Assembly (NCBI GenBank): GCA_963971575.1
Contig: OZ020617.1
Location: 20,483,403 to 20,547,402, forward strand
DNA length: 64,000 bases
Direction: 5' to 3'
Source of the DNA: Liopterus haemorrhoidalis
Taxonomy: Eukaryota > Arthropoda > Insecta > Coleoptera > Dytiscidae
Shown: one piece after another, positions 23,370 through 35,019 of the stretch
Numbering within the stretch: position 1 is the stretch's first letter
Layout: every line of letters begins with the position of its first letter
Program-made: the position numbers and the translations under genes
The notes under the pieces: model-generated
Database searches by the model: none
Told to the model about the DNA's origin: nothing
The model's input: the letters and a program-made list of their open reading frames with translations, nothing else

Positions 23370-24500
23370 CATTAGAAATACTTCTATAAGATTACATAAA
23401 AGTTATTTTATATTTGATGAAAGAGGATTGTATGTTTTAGAATGTATATTATTTTAATAATGGTTGAAATAAAAAACATTGTAAATTTTCAATATTTTTA
23501 TTTATTAACTGCTCACTAGTTTCGGATTTCGCCATTTTCAAAGCAATGCTTGAAACCATTGCTTTGAAAATATATACGTATATATTAAGACTACATTTCG
23601 ATAACCTACGATTCAGCATATTAGCTTTTACACAGACAACAGAATTGGCTGTCGATATCAGCTGTGTCGCTAAGATCATCACTAATAAGGTGACCAACAC
23701 ACAGAAGAGACTTTTTTAATACTTTCACTATTGAGACACACACTTGGCACAACATTTTTGTTTATAGAACATGAGAGCATCTTCTTTCATTTTCTCTTTA
23801 GTGTAGAAACTGTGGGTTAACACGAAATAGCCAGTAATGTCCATGGCTGTAACTGCTGGAACTATATCTGGACATTGTTAATAATCGAAATTTTCTTACC
23901 ATACCATACAAAACATCTTTGTGCTCATTTTCCAATTTCTTCAAATACCTACAGTGGTTGATTTTGTTAACTAAAAATTAATTAGTAAAATTATTTAAGA
24001 AAAATCATTTCCAAAATAGGTGTATGAAAAATAAATTCCAAACAAAATTTCACAAACTTATCTTTATTAAGTGAAAAAAATCCAAAACTTAACTACAAAA
24101 TATACAAAACTACAAGTAGACTTTTGTTTTTTATTAAAATCAACTCGCTTTAATAATAATAATAATATTTATTTTCAAGATTAATAATAACAGTTACAAA
24201 TATTACCAATTACAAAAACAAAACAAAAAAATTTACATATAATTTGAAAAATAAATATTTATATCCCGAGGGACAGACACCACTGTGAAACAAAAGATCA
24301 GTCCGTGGCGACAACTTAAGAATAGAAGTTACAAGTTTGTAGAGTACAGAAAATAAATAGTTATTACAGTATTGCAATACAAAATACAGCATTAAAAATC
24401 CAGTAATATTGATGTAATATAGAATCTAAGCAATAGCAAGCATTCCTTCGTTAGTTAGTTAAAATTTTTGGCGCACAGCAACAAAGGCTATTTGCGCCTA
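23370..24500. other. Intergenic DNA, no supported gene
   Basis: An 83-codon minus-strand frame (23449-23700) is hydrophobic and low in complexity. GGCGAAATCCGAAACTAGTG (minus strand, near 23.53 kb) looks like retroelement 3' UTR sequence, but I cannot assign it. A short AAT-rich microsatellite lies near 24153-24165. Confidence 0.4.
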
Positions 24501-24502
24501 AC

Positions 24503-24571
24503 GCAGCCCATCTATTTAGATAGGCTGCTATCTTAATATATAGCCTAGTCATTTGACTAGACTATATATTA
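24503..24571. repeat. Two adjacent hairpins
   Basis: The first has GCAGCC at 24503-24508 and GGCTGC at 24523-24528. The second is stronger: TAATATATAG (24534-24543) pairs with CTATATATTA (24562-24571), and CTAGTCA pairs with TGACTAG inside it, leaving single-base mismatches between the two stems. They could be the end structure of an element or a transcribed hairpin. Confidence 0.6.
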
Positions 24572-25019
24572 AACACAACTAGACAATAAATAAATAAATA
24601 AATAAAATCATTGAAAATAAGCGTACTCAATAAAAGAAATCTTGCACTGACAAACACAAATAAATAATATAAAAAGTCTCTTCGAAAGTATGAATAGACT
24701 CAGGGTGATGGTAAGAGGCTGTAAAGGGGCCAATTACCATCGAATATCACAGTCAATAACTAGAAACACATTAAAATAAGGTGCAAGACTTCACACATAA
24801 AACAGTAAGTTCGATTCTCTCAGGAAGAGTATCAGCCTGTCCATGAGTACCCTGTCGTCACTTAAAGCAACTGACAGGTCATAGCACAGGCCTAACCTCT
24901 CCCTGGCATCTTCAAGCATTCCTTCAACTACATTAAGGCTCAGTTGCGAAACCCATTTTATTATTTATTTTTTATAATTCAGAATAGTTACATTAATATT
25001 ATTTTGATTAAAATATATA

Positions 25020-26640
25020 CTAAGATTATTATAGAATTTGCTGGAAAAAAAAGTATAATAGCATTTTGTTCATGTGTCTGGTGGGATAAGAATTACTTAG
25101 AAACAAATTAGAGCCGGGGTTTTTTATAATATGTGAAGCTATAGCAAATATATATAACTGAGTCAAGTTTAGTACATTAGTTTCGCTAAATAATAAGGTT
25201 GACGGATATGTGATAGTTTTGTTGTACATTATTTTTATGAATCTTTTGCAATATTATAAGCTGTTTAATATGAACCTTGACTATTCCATCCCAGACCAGA
25301 ATACCATACTGAAATACAGATTGCACTAGTCCAAAATAAAAGTTTTTAGTTTTATAACATTCTAATTCAATGCGTAATTTTTTAAAAATATATAAAATAT
25401 AGTGCAGGTTTTTGGTAATTCTGTCGATGTGATAATTCCACCTGAGATGTTGATCAATCATTACTCCTAAGTATCTTATTCTGTCCTTTCTAGTTAATAT
25501 TGAATTACAATTACAAATCAGGGCATCATCACATTCATGTAATGTAATTGTATCTATATCAGGTTGGTTACAAATATTGCAGGAAAAAGTAAGAAAATGA
25601 GATTTTTCAATATTCAAATACAATTTGTTGAAATCTAGCCACTGTTTTATTAGTTTCAAGTCAGTGCATGCAAATTTGAGTATTTCTGATCAAGACAGGC
25701 CATCTATATATAAAACAGTGTCATCAGCGTAAGAGATAATTTTTTAATGGAAATGGAGCTCAAAAAGATCATTGACGTAAATTATAAAAAGAAGTGGCCC
25801 TAAAATAGTACCTTGAGGCACTCCGCAATCAATAATTCTTTTACTGCTCAACTTACCATTCACTGATGTCTGTTGTTCTCTATCAGTGAGGTAACTGTCA
25901 AGTAGTTTAAGAGGTATACCCCTGACACCATATAAATCGAGTTTCCGGAGCAATAATTGATGATTCACAGTATCAAATGCTTTGGCCAGATCTAAAAAGA
26001 CAGCCAACGACGCTCGAGATGCATCAAGTGAGCAATAAATACTGTCGGTTAGTTTTAATAATGCGTCGGTGGTGGACTTTCCAGATCTGAAGCCAAATTG
26101 GTTTACAGACAATATACTGTGATAGTCAAAAAAAGATGAGAGTCTATTATACAGTATTTTTTCTAACAATTTCCCAACCGTGCTTATTATTGAAATCGGC
26201 CTGAAATTTTCAATACTAATATCATTATTCTTTTTTTGGATTGGGACTACTACATATGACTTAAATAATTTGGGAATACAACCGTTTGAGAAACACTGAT
26301 TGAAAATATCACACATTGTTGGAGCAATGTATGTTTGCATACCTTTAATGACCTTCACAGTAATTTTGTCCGAACCTGTAGATTTTTTATTAGAGAGACT
26401 GTTAATGACATCAATAATTTCTAACTCTGTCACTGGAGTTATAAAAATTGAATTATTGTTAGGTGTTATATTTGAAAAAAAAAATCAAATTCAGGAAAGT
26501 TTTTCTGTTTAATCTTTTTAGAAAAATTTGACCCCTAATTTATAAAATATTCATTTAGCATTCAATTATTTAAATTATTTTTATTTTTATTATTATTGTC
26601 AAAATGTAAATATTCATTACGGGTATGCCATAAGTTTTTT
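25020..26640 (-). pseudogene. CR1/Jockey-like LINE reverse transcriptase, broken
   Basis: The minus strand encodes most of a non-LTR reverse transcriptase. From 26433 the order is: NKKSTGSDKI, FRPISIISTVGKLLEK, VNQFGFRSGKSTTDAL, the first catalytic block VFLDLAKAFDTVNH, and GVPQGTILGPLLFIIYVND. The frame then stops at 25744, continues through the active-site box YADDTVLY, meets another stop, and runs on as LKLIKQWLDFNKLYLNIEKS and YLGVMIDQHLRWNYHI to about 25186. A frameshift near 25215 leads into the last piece (NVLNLTQLYIFAIASHIIKN). There is no endonuclease domain, so the element is 5' truncated. The two catalytic blocks remain. Confidence 0.85.
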
Positions 26641-27380
26641 GGCTCACTATTTTCATTAATTTTTTTCGAAAAATAACTATTTTTTGCATTTTTTACCGAA
26701 GTGTATATTGACATATAACGCGTAATAATAATAGTTGTTAATTGATATGTTTACACAAAAATAATATAAATTAAAATTATTAGTTGCAGAAAAATAATTA
26801 TTTTAAAAAATATTTGGTTTTGATGAAAGTATGTAAGAAAAATGTGACTTTCTTTTCTTTATTATTATTATTTTTTCAATGCTTTATTATTTTTTTATTT
26901 CTACGATTAACGTTTGAAATTATCTAACGTTTTAAATTTTCAAACATGTAAATATAATGCAGTGAGTAAAACACGCTTTGGTAAAAATGTATAATTTTTA
27001 TCAAAAATTATCGGCCGAGTTTGGTCATTCATATCAGCGCCACTAGATGACAACTTATTTGTGTAAATTAAAATTGGCTCGAAATATTTTAAATATTTTG
27101 GTAAAAATTTCAATAGTTGGAAACTGTATGTCATATTGATATTAAAACATGGTAAAAAATTTCACTTTCTTAAAATGTCATTACATTTGACATATGTCAT
27201 AAAGATAAATGATAAATTTACATTTAAAAGTCAGTACTACACTATAAAAGTAATCAAAATAACCATATCTGGTTTGACCTTATAAATGTGAACGCAATAT
27301 ATTAAAGCGGGCAAACAATTAAATTTTACTGTGTAATAGTTTCTCACGATTTATTTCAAACGGATTTGAGGTATAGTGTA
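26641..27380. other. AT-rich intergenic DNA
   Basis: Nothing coding. The motif ATAATGCAGTGAGT near 26954 recurs in diverged form near 27593, perhaps a diffuse repeat. Confidence 0.4.
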
Positions 27381-27384
27381 AGTA

Positions 27385-27510
27385 CGCTTTTTTGCGTGTG
27401 TGTATTTTTCCGTGTGCGCTTTTTTCCATGTGTGTATTTTTTTATGTGCGCTTTTTTCCGTGTGCGTATTAATCCGTGTGCGTTTTTTTCGTGTGCGTAT
27501 TTTTATATTA
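27385..27510. repeat. Degenerate minisatellite, GTGTGCGT units
   Basis: About eight imperfect units of roughly 17 bp built from CGTGTGCGTATTTTTT variants. It keeps a 61-codon frame open that encodes a Cys/Phe-rich peptide, which is a by-product of the repeat. Confidence 0.7.
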
Positions 27511-27793
27511 TATTAGAAATTGAAAAATTTATTTTAATACATATATTTTAAATTTAATGTGTCAAATCATTTTTAGTTTTAACATTATAAATGTAATGCA
27601 CTGAGTGAAAATTAATCGTTTTCCCATCTTAAAAAGTTAATGAATAAATAATTCGGAATAATACTCATTATTTGTCCAGTTTTTAATAATGGGCGAAGAG
27701 TTGATTCAATTTGAATTGGATGAAGTAAAGCGTATGGTTAGAGAAAGAAATCTGAGGTGTTGAGCAAGTTACCACATTAAGATAATGATGTGT

Positions 27794-27824
27794 TTGCCAA
27801 TACAGTTGGCAACGGGTGCACTAG
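27794..27824 (+). mobile_element. Helitron 3' end (isolated)
   Basis: TTGCCAA and TTGGCAA form a hairpin, followed by ACGGGTGCACTAG and then T. This matches the 3' end structure of the Helitron at 30371-31016, where the hairpin is followed by ACGGGGTCTGCTAG and T. No matching 5' end was found upstream. Confidence 0.55.
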
Positions 27825-29590
27825 TATTTCAATAAAAATGATATATAAGGTTTTGAAAGTACTACTCCACATACTACACGTATGGCGAATCAAACTTTGT
27901 TTACCCTCTACGGACTAACAGCTATTTTAGCGATCAGCTGTTTTGGAGAGCTCTGTTGTGAGATATTGGTTAGGTTAGGATATTTTCTTAACTAGAAATG
28001 GTTAGTTTACTAAGAAATATTTTACCAAGTTAGCAGGATGTGGTTATTATTGTGTGTATCGTTATATTAAGAGGTGTACATTGCTTATTTATTTTATGAA
28101 ATCAAACTTGGTCGTATACCTTGTATTTATATAATATATCTCGCAAGTTATAAAAAGTTATTCGTAATTTTCTTTCTAATTATAAATGTGTACACTTGAA
28201 TCCCCCGTGTATAATCCAATCAGGAGATTCGCGAAACCACTAAATTAATTGTAAACAAAAGTATCTAAAACTTCTCATGATATTTTTTTATATGATTTTT
28301 TTCTCTGTCATTCTATCATCCGACTCGTTCCTGTTTTGAAGCGATAACAGCTGAGTATTGCAGTATGACTGACATATCAATTTTGTCAAATGCTGCTAAC
28401 CAACCCTCCGGCGGACAATCTCTGGAATGTAAAAGAAACGTTCGCCTTTGAAACAAATGGCATTTTCTTATAAAATTTTCAGACAGGAGACGGTGTTTGG
28501 TATGAGAGAAAAGTCGTAAATCTTCTGTAACTGGTATGTGATTTAGATGTTTATGAAGTTTTAATTTTTTCTTATGCACTAATCTTCAAATTCTTGAAAT
28601 CATAAACGCTTAAAATCATAAATTCATATAATCATAATACAAAATCTGCGCTTTTGATAGAATCCAAATTAAGATCATTAACCGAGCAAAGAGTAGAGAA
28701 GATGTGGTTAACACAAAAATCTATAGAGAGATCAATGCTAGGAGTAGGTATGCTTCTGAACAGGGAAAAAAATGACTGACTTCGACAAAAAATCACTATG
28801 ATTAGCACAAACCTCTATTTATGCCTTGGCACTTGGCACATATAGAGGAACCATCAATAAATTACAATGTTTTCGTGACAACTAGTAAAAATAACAGCGA
28901 ATATATGAAACATTTTCGAAAGATTATTTTTCGTCCCCCATTAGAATCGTATTTAATGCGTAGTAGTCTATATGATTTTATCAGAACTGCTATATACTAC
29001 CTTTTCGGATGAAAAGACACTTCACTGTTGTGTAATGAATCCCAATGTTATGTAAAGAATACATGTCATTATTTTATTTTATTTTTTTGTCACAATACAA
29101 TTTTAAATACATCATATCTTTAGAATAACTCCATTTTCGATATCTACGACTTCTAAATACCAGAATGATATACAACTCAGCAAATTAGATGTAAATAGAA
29201 AAATTCCATTTTCGAACTATATTTTGAAATCGGTTTCATTTGAAACCATCTGCTGCTGACAAAGCTATGCAAATAGATGCATTCCGTTTATACATGGGCC
29301 ATCTTACTTAAATGTTATAAGTTACAGCAGTTCCTACCGGCCATGACTAATTTTTTATTTTATTTCGGGCAAAACCCGAATAATAACAAGTCATATGCAT
29401 TTTTTATTTTATTTTTATAATTTACAGATCTAACTTGGCCGAGTGCGATAAAAAGTGTCGAAATAATAGGTAAATAATAATAATACCTAAGTTGAGACTT
29501 CACACTTTTCGGCCACTATCTTAAATTTGGTGCTTCTCAGAGAAAAATTTCGCGCGCATTCTTGTAGCCAAGGATATGCCCTACAGAATT
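27825..29590. other. Intergenic DNA, no supported gene
   Basis: Short frames at 28316-28579 (minus) and 28821-29012 (plus) have no recognisable motif. A small palindrome, TTCGGGCAAAACCCGAA, lies near 29375. Confidence 0.4.
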
Positions 29591-29596
29591 AGGAAG

Positions 29597-29755
29597 AATT
29601 TATATAAATAAAAGCCCTAATTTCTGTGTGTTGGTAACGCTAAGTTCCTAGGTTCTAGCGGGGCTTGAGGTGTGTGGTCGGTCACTCCCCACCAGTCCGA
29701 GCGACGTTCTCGGACAAACAACAGCTCACTTAGGCTAACCACATAGTGAAGCATA
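29597..29755 (+). mobile_element. Helitron-like 5' end (isolated)
   Basis: AAAAGCCCTAATTTCTGTGT followed by GGTAACGCTAAGTT closely matches the start of the Helitron copy at 30371. The sequence diverges after about 60 bases. It looks like a separate, truncated member of the same family. Confidence 0.5.
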
Positions 29756-30347
29756 GAGCAAAGCAGCGATGAAAGCGGAGAGTAAAACAGTGAAAGAATG
29801 TCGCGCTTATAAAAGAGTGTCTACACATAGTGACGCGTTTAAAATCGAGCAGAAAGTTCACAAAATTATAATGGATTTCTTGCTAACATAAAACTCTTCC
29901 CTGAAAATTTGGTATTTACTAAAAAACAAAAATAAACACACTAGAAGGTACAATGTTCACAGAATAAATAAAACTAGACATATACATGGTGAATTTCATC
30001 ATTTCTATATGCAACTCCGCGAACATCCAGAAAAGTTTCATTATTATTTTCGCATGAGTATTTCAACGTTTGATTATATTTTGGAAAAAATGCAACATAA
30101 ATTGATAAAAAAATGGACAAATTTCAATCGGAACCTACAATAAATACCTCTTATAAATGAGAACTACTTGTAAATGCCTCAATATCCATTTTAAACAACT
30201 ATTTCAGCAACGATGATAGCAGAGAAATCAAAATTGTTTGAACGCGTCGCCTTGCTCGACTATAACAACGATATAACCTCGCTGCAGTACGCTCCACTAT
30301 GCGCGTGTTAACAGGAATTAATTTATTTAATTTCGCCGCTTTGCTCT
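29755..30347 (+). mobile_element. Harbinger element remnant with transposase fragment
   Basis: AGAGCAAAGCAGCGA at the left and its near-complement TTTCGCCGCTTTGCTCT at the right form imperfect inverted termini. From 29943 the plus strand encodes about 64 residues including HGEFHHFYMQLR and KFHYYFRMSISTFDYILE. These match the N-terminal part of PIF/Harbinger (HARBI1-like) nucleases: G-E-F, then F-x-x-Y-F-R-M-S. After about 30134 stops and frame shifts destroy the frame, and the DDE catalytic core is absent. The borders and target duplication are not certain. Confidence 0.6.
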
Positions 30348-30370
30348 CTTTTTTATACCTTGGTTTAATT

Positions 30371-31016
30371 AGATATATATAAAAGCCCTAATTTCTGTGT
30401 GTCATCGTAACGCTAAGTTGCGTGGTGTGAACGGGTTTTGCGGGGTGTGGGCGGTAACGAAGTTAGTAGTAGGGGGCGACGTATACGACGAAACAGATAG
30501 CTTACAAGACACTAGAGCAGAGCATTGCAGTACATACGGTGACTCGAGGGAAGGTTGTTGTGTCAGGGGCATGTTTTGAATTGATGTTACGCAACGTATA
30601 ATGACCCGCGGGCCTTCTCCAGCCCGATACTAAAATTTTAAACTTTAAACGACATGCATTGAGCGGCTTTTTAGGATTTCCTAGGTATAATCAGAAACAG
30701 CTATACCATTGATGTCCAGCATATGGCCCGCGGACCGTATCCAGCCCGATACTAATTTTTAAACTTTAAACGACATGCATTGAGCGGCTTTTTTGGATTT
30801 CCTAGGTATAATCAGAAACAGCTATACCATTGATGTCCAGCATATGGCCCGCGGGCCGTATCCAGCCCGATACTAATTTTTCCTAAGTATAATCAAGAAA
30901 CGTTTTTGTTTTGTTAATATACGCAGAATCATGCAAATTTTAATAATTAATTCCTGCTTATATTGATTTTTATTCGATATCAGTTTGCCAACGTTGTTGG
31001 CAACGGGGTCTGCTAG
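30371..31016 (+). mobile_element. Non-autonomous Helitron, copy A
   Basis: It begins TATATATAAAAGCCCTAATT and ends with a hairpin (TTGCCAAC, loop GTT, GTTGGCAA) followed by ACGGGGTCTGCTAG and a T. The interior has about three units of a repeat of roughly 120 bp with CCCGCGGGCCGTATCCAGCC and ACGACATGCATTGAGCGGC. It has no Rep/helicase. The 5' end lacks the canonical TC and may be slightly trimmed. Confidence 0.75.
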
Positions 31017-31985
31017 TCGAAACAAAATGTTAATATACGCAGATTTGCAGTCATTGACTATAGCATGTCTAGAAATTGGGAAAAAAATCTATCAAAATTG
31101 CAATTATTCTCAATTTTGATAACAAATTCGTAATCTACGATATTAAATTAATAGAAAATGACCCATTTCATACGAACTTCGTTAGACATTTCGGAAATAA
31201 CTTTTTGGGTCACATGAATTATGGACGGTATCTTGTAAACCAAGTGACGGGTATTCGCGTTCGATGCAGCAAATTGTAGCTCAAGGCCCATTCTGCAAAT
31301 ATGTATTTAGCAATTTTGCTCTATCGTAAATACTAGTTATCGTTATCGTACTTGGCGTGCTATTTTCACCGTCATCTTGAATCTGCCTGGGTTCGTAAAT
31401 ATGTGCTGCGGGTCATAATGATTTAATTTTTATAAAGAAGACGTGTGCCCAATGGCATTACATTATCATCAAGTATAGTATCTTTCGACATACGCTCCAG
31501 ACTATCAGACGTTGCACAGTACATAGACAAATTAAAATGACAGTGATCGGCTCACGTAAGGCCAGCATTACGGGTCGGCGTTAGAGTCGATGGTAACACA
31601 AGTTCCGGAATCGGATTCAGAGTCCAGAATTTGGCTGCATCTAAGTGAGATAAAACATTGGCATTCAATAAAAGTAATTAGAAAAAAATACTAAAATAAT
31701 AATATATTCATTGTTTTTGTTGATAATTGCTGCTGTTCCAAAATTATTAAATCCTTAATAGTTAGGTGACAACGATAACTTTTATGCAGCGTGATTTAAT
31801 ACTCAGTTTTCAAATCCCTATCAATATTTTTAGTTTAATTTATTTATATATTAATAATATTTTAGTTATTAATTTATAATTTTAATTAAAATATTCTTTT
31901 TACAGATAGTCTTCAATTTTATTTATGTAATAGCTGACGTGGCCGTATTTCGTACGGCGCCTATTAGATAAATTTTTGTTGATAA
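31017..31985. other. Intergenic DNA, no supported gene
   Basis: A 67-codon plus-strand frame at 31076-31279 has no family I recognise. The remainder is AT-rich. Confidence 0.4.
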
Positions 31986-31989
31986 GTGA

Positions 31990-32580
31990 TTATGATAATT
32001 AATATATTTCAAGTGCATAGGTAGTGCTCCCCACGACCCTCAAATATTCATCTTATGAAAAACTATATTGAACAGAAAATAATCGTTTCTTTATACTAAA
32101 CCATTTTTCTTATATATTTTTTACTTCTAAGTAAATAATAATAAGTGAGATATTTCAAGTGTATAGGTAGCGCTTCCTATGCACCTCCCCCCAATATTCA
32201 TCTTATTGAACAAAAAAGAAAATTTTCTTCATCCTAAACAAATGTTCCTAAATACAATTTGACGTAAAGTGAATAATAAGTGAATTATTTTAAGATTTTA
32301 ATTTTGGGGTCTCCCTCCGCAACTCCCCAAATAATAATCCAATTAAAAAATGTACAACAAAAAAGATTTGTTTTCTCATTATAAACAATTTTTATCATAT
32401 ACGTTTTTGCTGTTAATCCAACAATAAGCGAGATATTGAAAACGATTAGTTTTAGGGTGGTCTCCGTAACTCCCCAAATATTCATTTAGTTGAAAAAATG
32501 CATATAACAAATTTATTGGATTTATAGGATTTATTTTCTTGTTATAAACAATTGTTGTTATAAAATTTTTCTGTTTTCAA
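31990..32580. repeat. Degenerate tandem array, about 145 bp units
   Basis: Roughly four diverged units repeat in order. The shared landmarks are AATAAT/AAGTGAGATATTTCAAG, a CTCCCC core and AATATTCATCTTATTGAA. The unit is unrelated to the Helitron repeats. The array ends about 50 bases before the mariner copy at 32633. Confidence 0.6.
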
Positions 32581-32632
32581 TAATAAGGTAGACAATTTAA
32601 GTTTTTTAGTAAACAGTTTTAACTCCGAAATA

Positions 32633-33897
32633 CAAGGGTTACCTTTTGTGTTTTTACAAACGACAATTAGATGATAATATTTAAATGTGTCATTACTATA
32701 TTCATAAATTTTGATATTTGTTATTGTGAAACCAGTAGCAGCTCATAAATTAACCAAGTACTTTGTTAACAATGAGCGTTATAAAAAACGTTTAAAAAAG
32801 TTAAAAAAGTTTATGAAAAAATGGATATTACTCGTGAAGGTTTTCGTTGGATGATTTTTTACGATTTTAGTAAAGGCCTATCTCAACAACAATACATAGA
32901 TTCGCTTCGTTTAACTTTTGGTAATGAAGCACCATCAGAAAAGATTGTTTACAATTGGTTTGCAGAATTTCGTCGTGGTTGTGCATCCGTCAGTGATGAA
33001 TTTCGTGAAGGTTGACCAAAATCGGTTGTGATTCAAAAAAACATCGATGCTGTGCAGAAAATGATTGAAGAAGATCGGCATGTGACTTACCGTGAGATAG
33101 AGGCATACTTTGGCATATTGCAGACTGCAATACATTCGATTTTGCATGAACATTTAGCTGTGAAAAAGATTTGTTCGGATGGATTCCGCATAATTTTACC
33201 AAGGCTCAAAAAAAGGCTTGTGTTGATTGGTGTAAGGGAATGCTAATAAAATTCAACCTAGGCACTGCAACATCCGTATACAACATCGTTACAGGTGACA
33301 AAACTTGGTTGTATTCATATAAACCGGAAACTAAGTTAAGATGAACCGAAACCCACAAAAGTTGTTCGTTCACGAAGCACTTCCAAGAAATAGATCGCTT
33401 GCTTCTTCGGTTGTACTGGACATGTCGCAAGCATTGCTTTAGAGGATCGGAGAACCGTTAATGCTGTATGGTATAGGACAATTTGTTTGCCAGAATTCGC
33501 CGACAAAATCAGGAAAAACAACCAAAAATGTCGTTCTTCATCATGACAATGCAAGCTCCCACACAGCACGTCAAACAATTGATTATTTGAACGAAAAAAA
33601 CATCGAATTAATGTCTTATTGCCCGTATTCACCTGATTTATCCCCTAACGACTTTGTTTTTTGATTCCCAATGACAAACAAAAAATGCGTGGACAGGGAT
33701 TTTTATCACCTCAAGAAGCTGTTCAAGCCTTCGAAAACCATGTTTTTGAGATATCAACTTCAAACTGGAAAAAATTGGTTTGAACGCATGCAAAAGTATA
33801 TAAATCTAAAAGGCGAATATTTTGATAACAATAAAACAGTTTGTTCCAACAAAAAAATGTTTCTTATTTCTTGTAAAAACTTAAAAGGTAGTCCTCG
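32633..33897 (+). mobile_element. mariner element, copy 1, near full length, TSD TA
   Basis: The inverted ends are CAAGGGTTACCTTTTGTG and, in reverse, CGAGGACTACCTTTTAAG, flanked by TA at 32631-32632 and 33898-33899. At 1265 bp it has the full length of an autonomous mariner, but the transposase inside is broken. It is the only plus-strand copy of this family in the window. Confidence 0.85.
32821..33666 (+). pseudogene. mariner transposase, broken (copy 1)
   Basis: The frame starts MDITREGFRWMIFYDFSKGL and gives the N-terminal helix-turn-helix domain (FGNEAPSEKIVYNWFAEFRR). A TGA interrupts it after about 64 codons. It resumes (KNIDAVQKMIEEDRHVTYRE), then shifts frame near 33165. The first catalytic Asp block survives as TGDKTWLYS, with K where the family has E. 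The second, HHDNASSHTARQTIDYL, and the third, YSPDLSPNDFVF, are in the piece at about 33530-33664. The order and spacing fit a D,D34D mariner. Several frameshifts make it inactive. Confidence 0.85.
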
Positions 33898-33949
33898 TAC
33901 ATCCTGAATATGAATATTTTGAGATGTCATATATCCTATGTTTGAATCC

Positions 33950-34560
33950 TAATTCTACCTTACCATCGTTCCGAATTTCGTTAAAATATGTCCAGCCGTT
34001 TTTGCGTGAAACTCGGACAGACTGACAAATAGACAGACTGACTAACAGACATACTTTCTGCCAACATCCTCTTATAATCATCTAAAACGTGTAGAAACCC
34101 CAGATGTGGCCGCAAAATAAAAAGTCAGATATAGCCACTTGTATAGCCAATTTTATTAATACAGATACATATATTTCATGCCCTTGGCTGCTACGCTACA
34201 ATTTTAATTCACAAATTAAACAACAATATTGATCATATTTTACAACATATAAACCTATGTTCGAATCCAGGTTCTACACTATCATCGTAACAAATGACCA
34301 GCCGTATTCCCATGAAACTCGGACAGACAAACATACATAATTGTTTATATTATATTTATCTTGTGATGTGTTTTTTTGAACTCTCTATATTTTTTCTATA
34401 TGTGGATCAAAGAGTTGTATATATATATATTTCATACGAAATATATATATATATATTTCGTATGAAACAAATACATTTACATAATTTACGTAATAATAAT
34501 AATTCCATTTCAATAAAATTACAATTCTTTAACCACTCTATCGCTGAGGGCATTAACAAG
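33950..34560. repeat. Repeat-derived sequence with CAGCCGTTTTTGCGTGA and direct-repeat segment
   Basis: The segment contains TCCAGCCGTTTTTGCGTGAA followed by short CAGA-type runs, a string often found in insect retroelement 3' regions. The part at about 34150-34235 recurs in the same orientation at about 36416-36500, so the mariner copies sit inside a dispersed repeat. An AT-rich inverted run lies at about 34415-34468. Confidence 0.45.
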
Positions 34561-34790
34561 TTATGTCGTCGGTATGTCGTCGGGGTCTCCTTCATACCGA
34601 TGTATTGGACATTCTGAAACGATATGCTCTATTGTCTGCATTTCTGCACCACAATCGCATCTCGGATTTTCTGCATATCCCGAATCATGCATCTGTTTTG
34701 TGCATCTGTCATGGCCAGTACGTATACGATTCAATTTGGTCCATAGTTGCCGGGGAAGCTCGAAACCAGGTGGCTTGTCGTTGATGTTTA
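34561..34790 (-). pseudogene. LINE C-terminal zinc-knuckle fragment
   Basis: The minus strand encodes LPRQLWTKLNRIRTGHDRC, then CDCGAEMQTIEHIVSECP. The C-x-C-x8-H-x4-C knuckle with the preceding N-R-I-R-T-G-H block is the usual end of the polyprotein in RTE- or Jockey-like non-LTR retrotransposons. It is a short 3' fragment with no reverse transcriptase. Confidence 0.65.
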
Positions 34791-34871
34791 AGTTTATAAT
34801 CATGTAGAGTTGTATAATCATGCCAGATTTCAACTTCCAATGTTCCGCAGGTTGGCTACAATTTCTACCGT

Positions 34872-34922
34872 ACAGACAGACACACAGACAGATAGACAGA
34901 CAGACCAACAGACAGACAGACA
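34872..34922. repeat. CAGA microsatellite
   Basis: An imperfect run of CAGA units. Read on the minus strand it is a GTCT run, the same simple repeat as in the element at 44.29 kb. Confidence 0.85.
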
Positions 34923-35019
34923 TATTTTTGTGTACATCCACTTATAATCATCTGAAACGTATAGAAACCAAAGATAAGGCCGAAAAAATAATAAATCAAA
35001 CATAGACTCCAATTTTATA

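Noticed and set aside
23449..23700. 83-codon hydrophobic minus-strand frame as a gene
   Set aside because: Low complexity, no family and no supporting context.
27366..27551. Cys/Phe-rich 61-residue frame
   Set aside because: It follows a GTGTGCGT minisatellite exactly.
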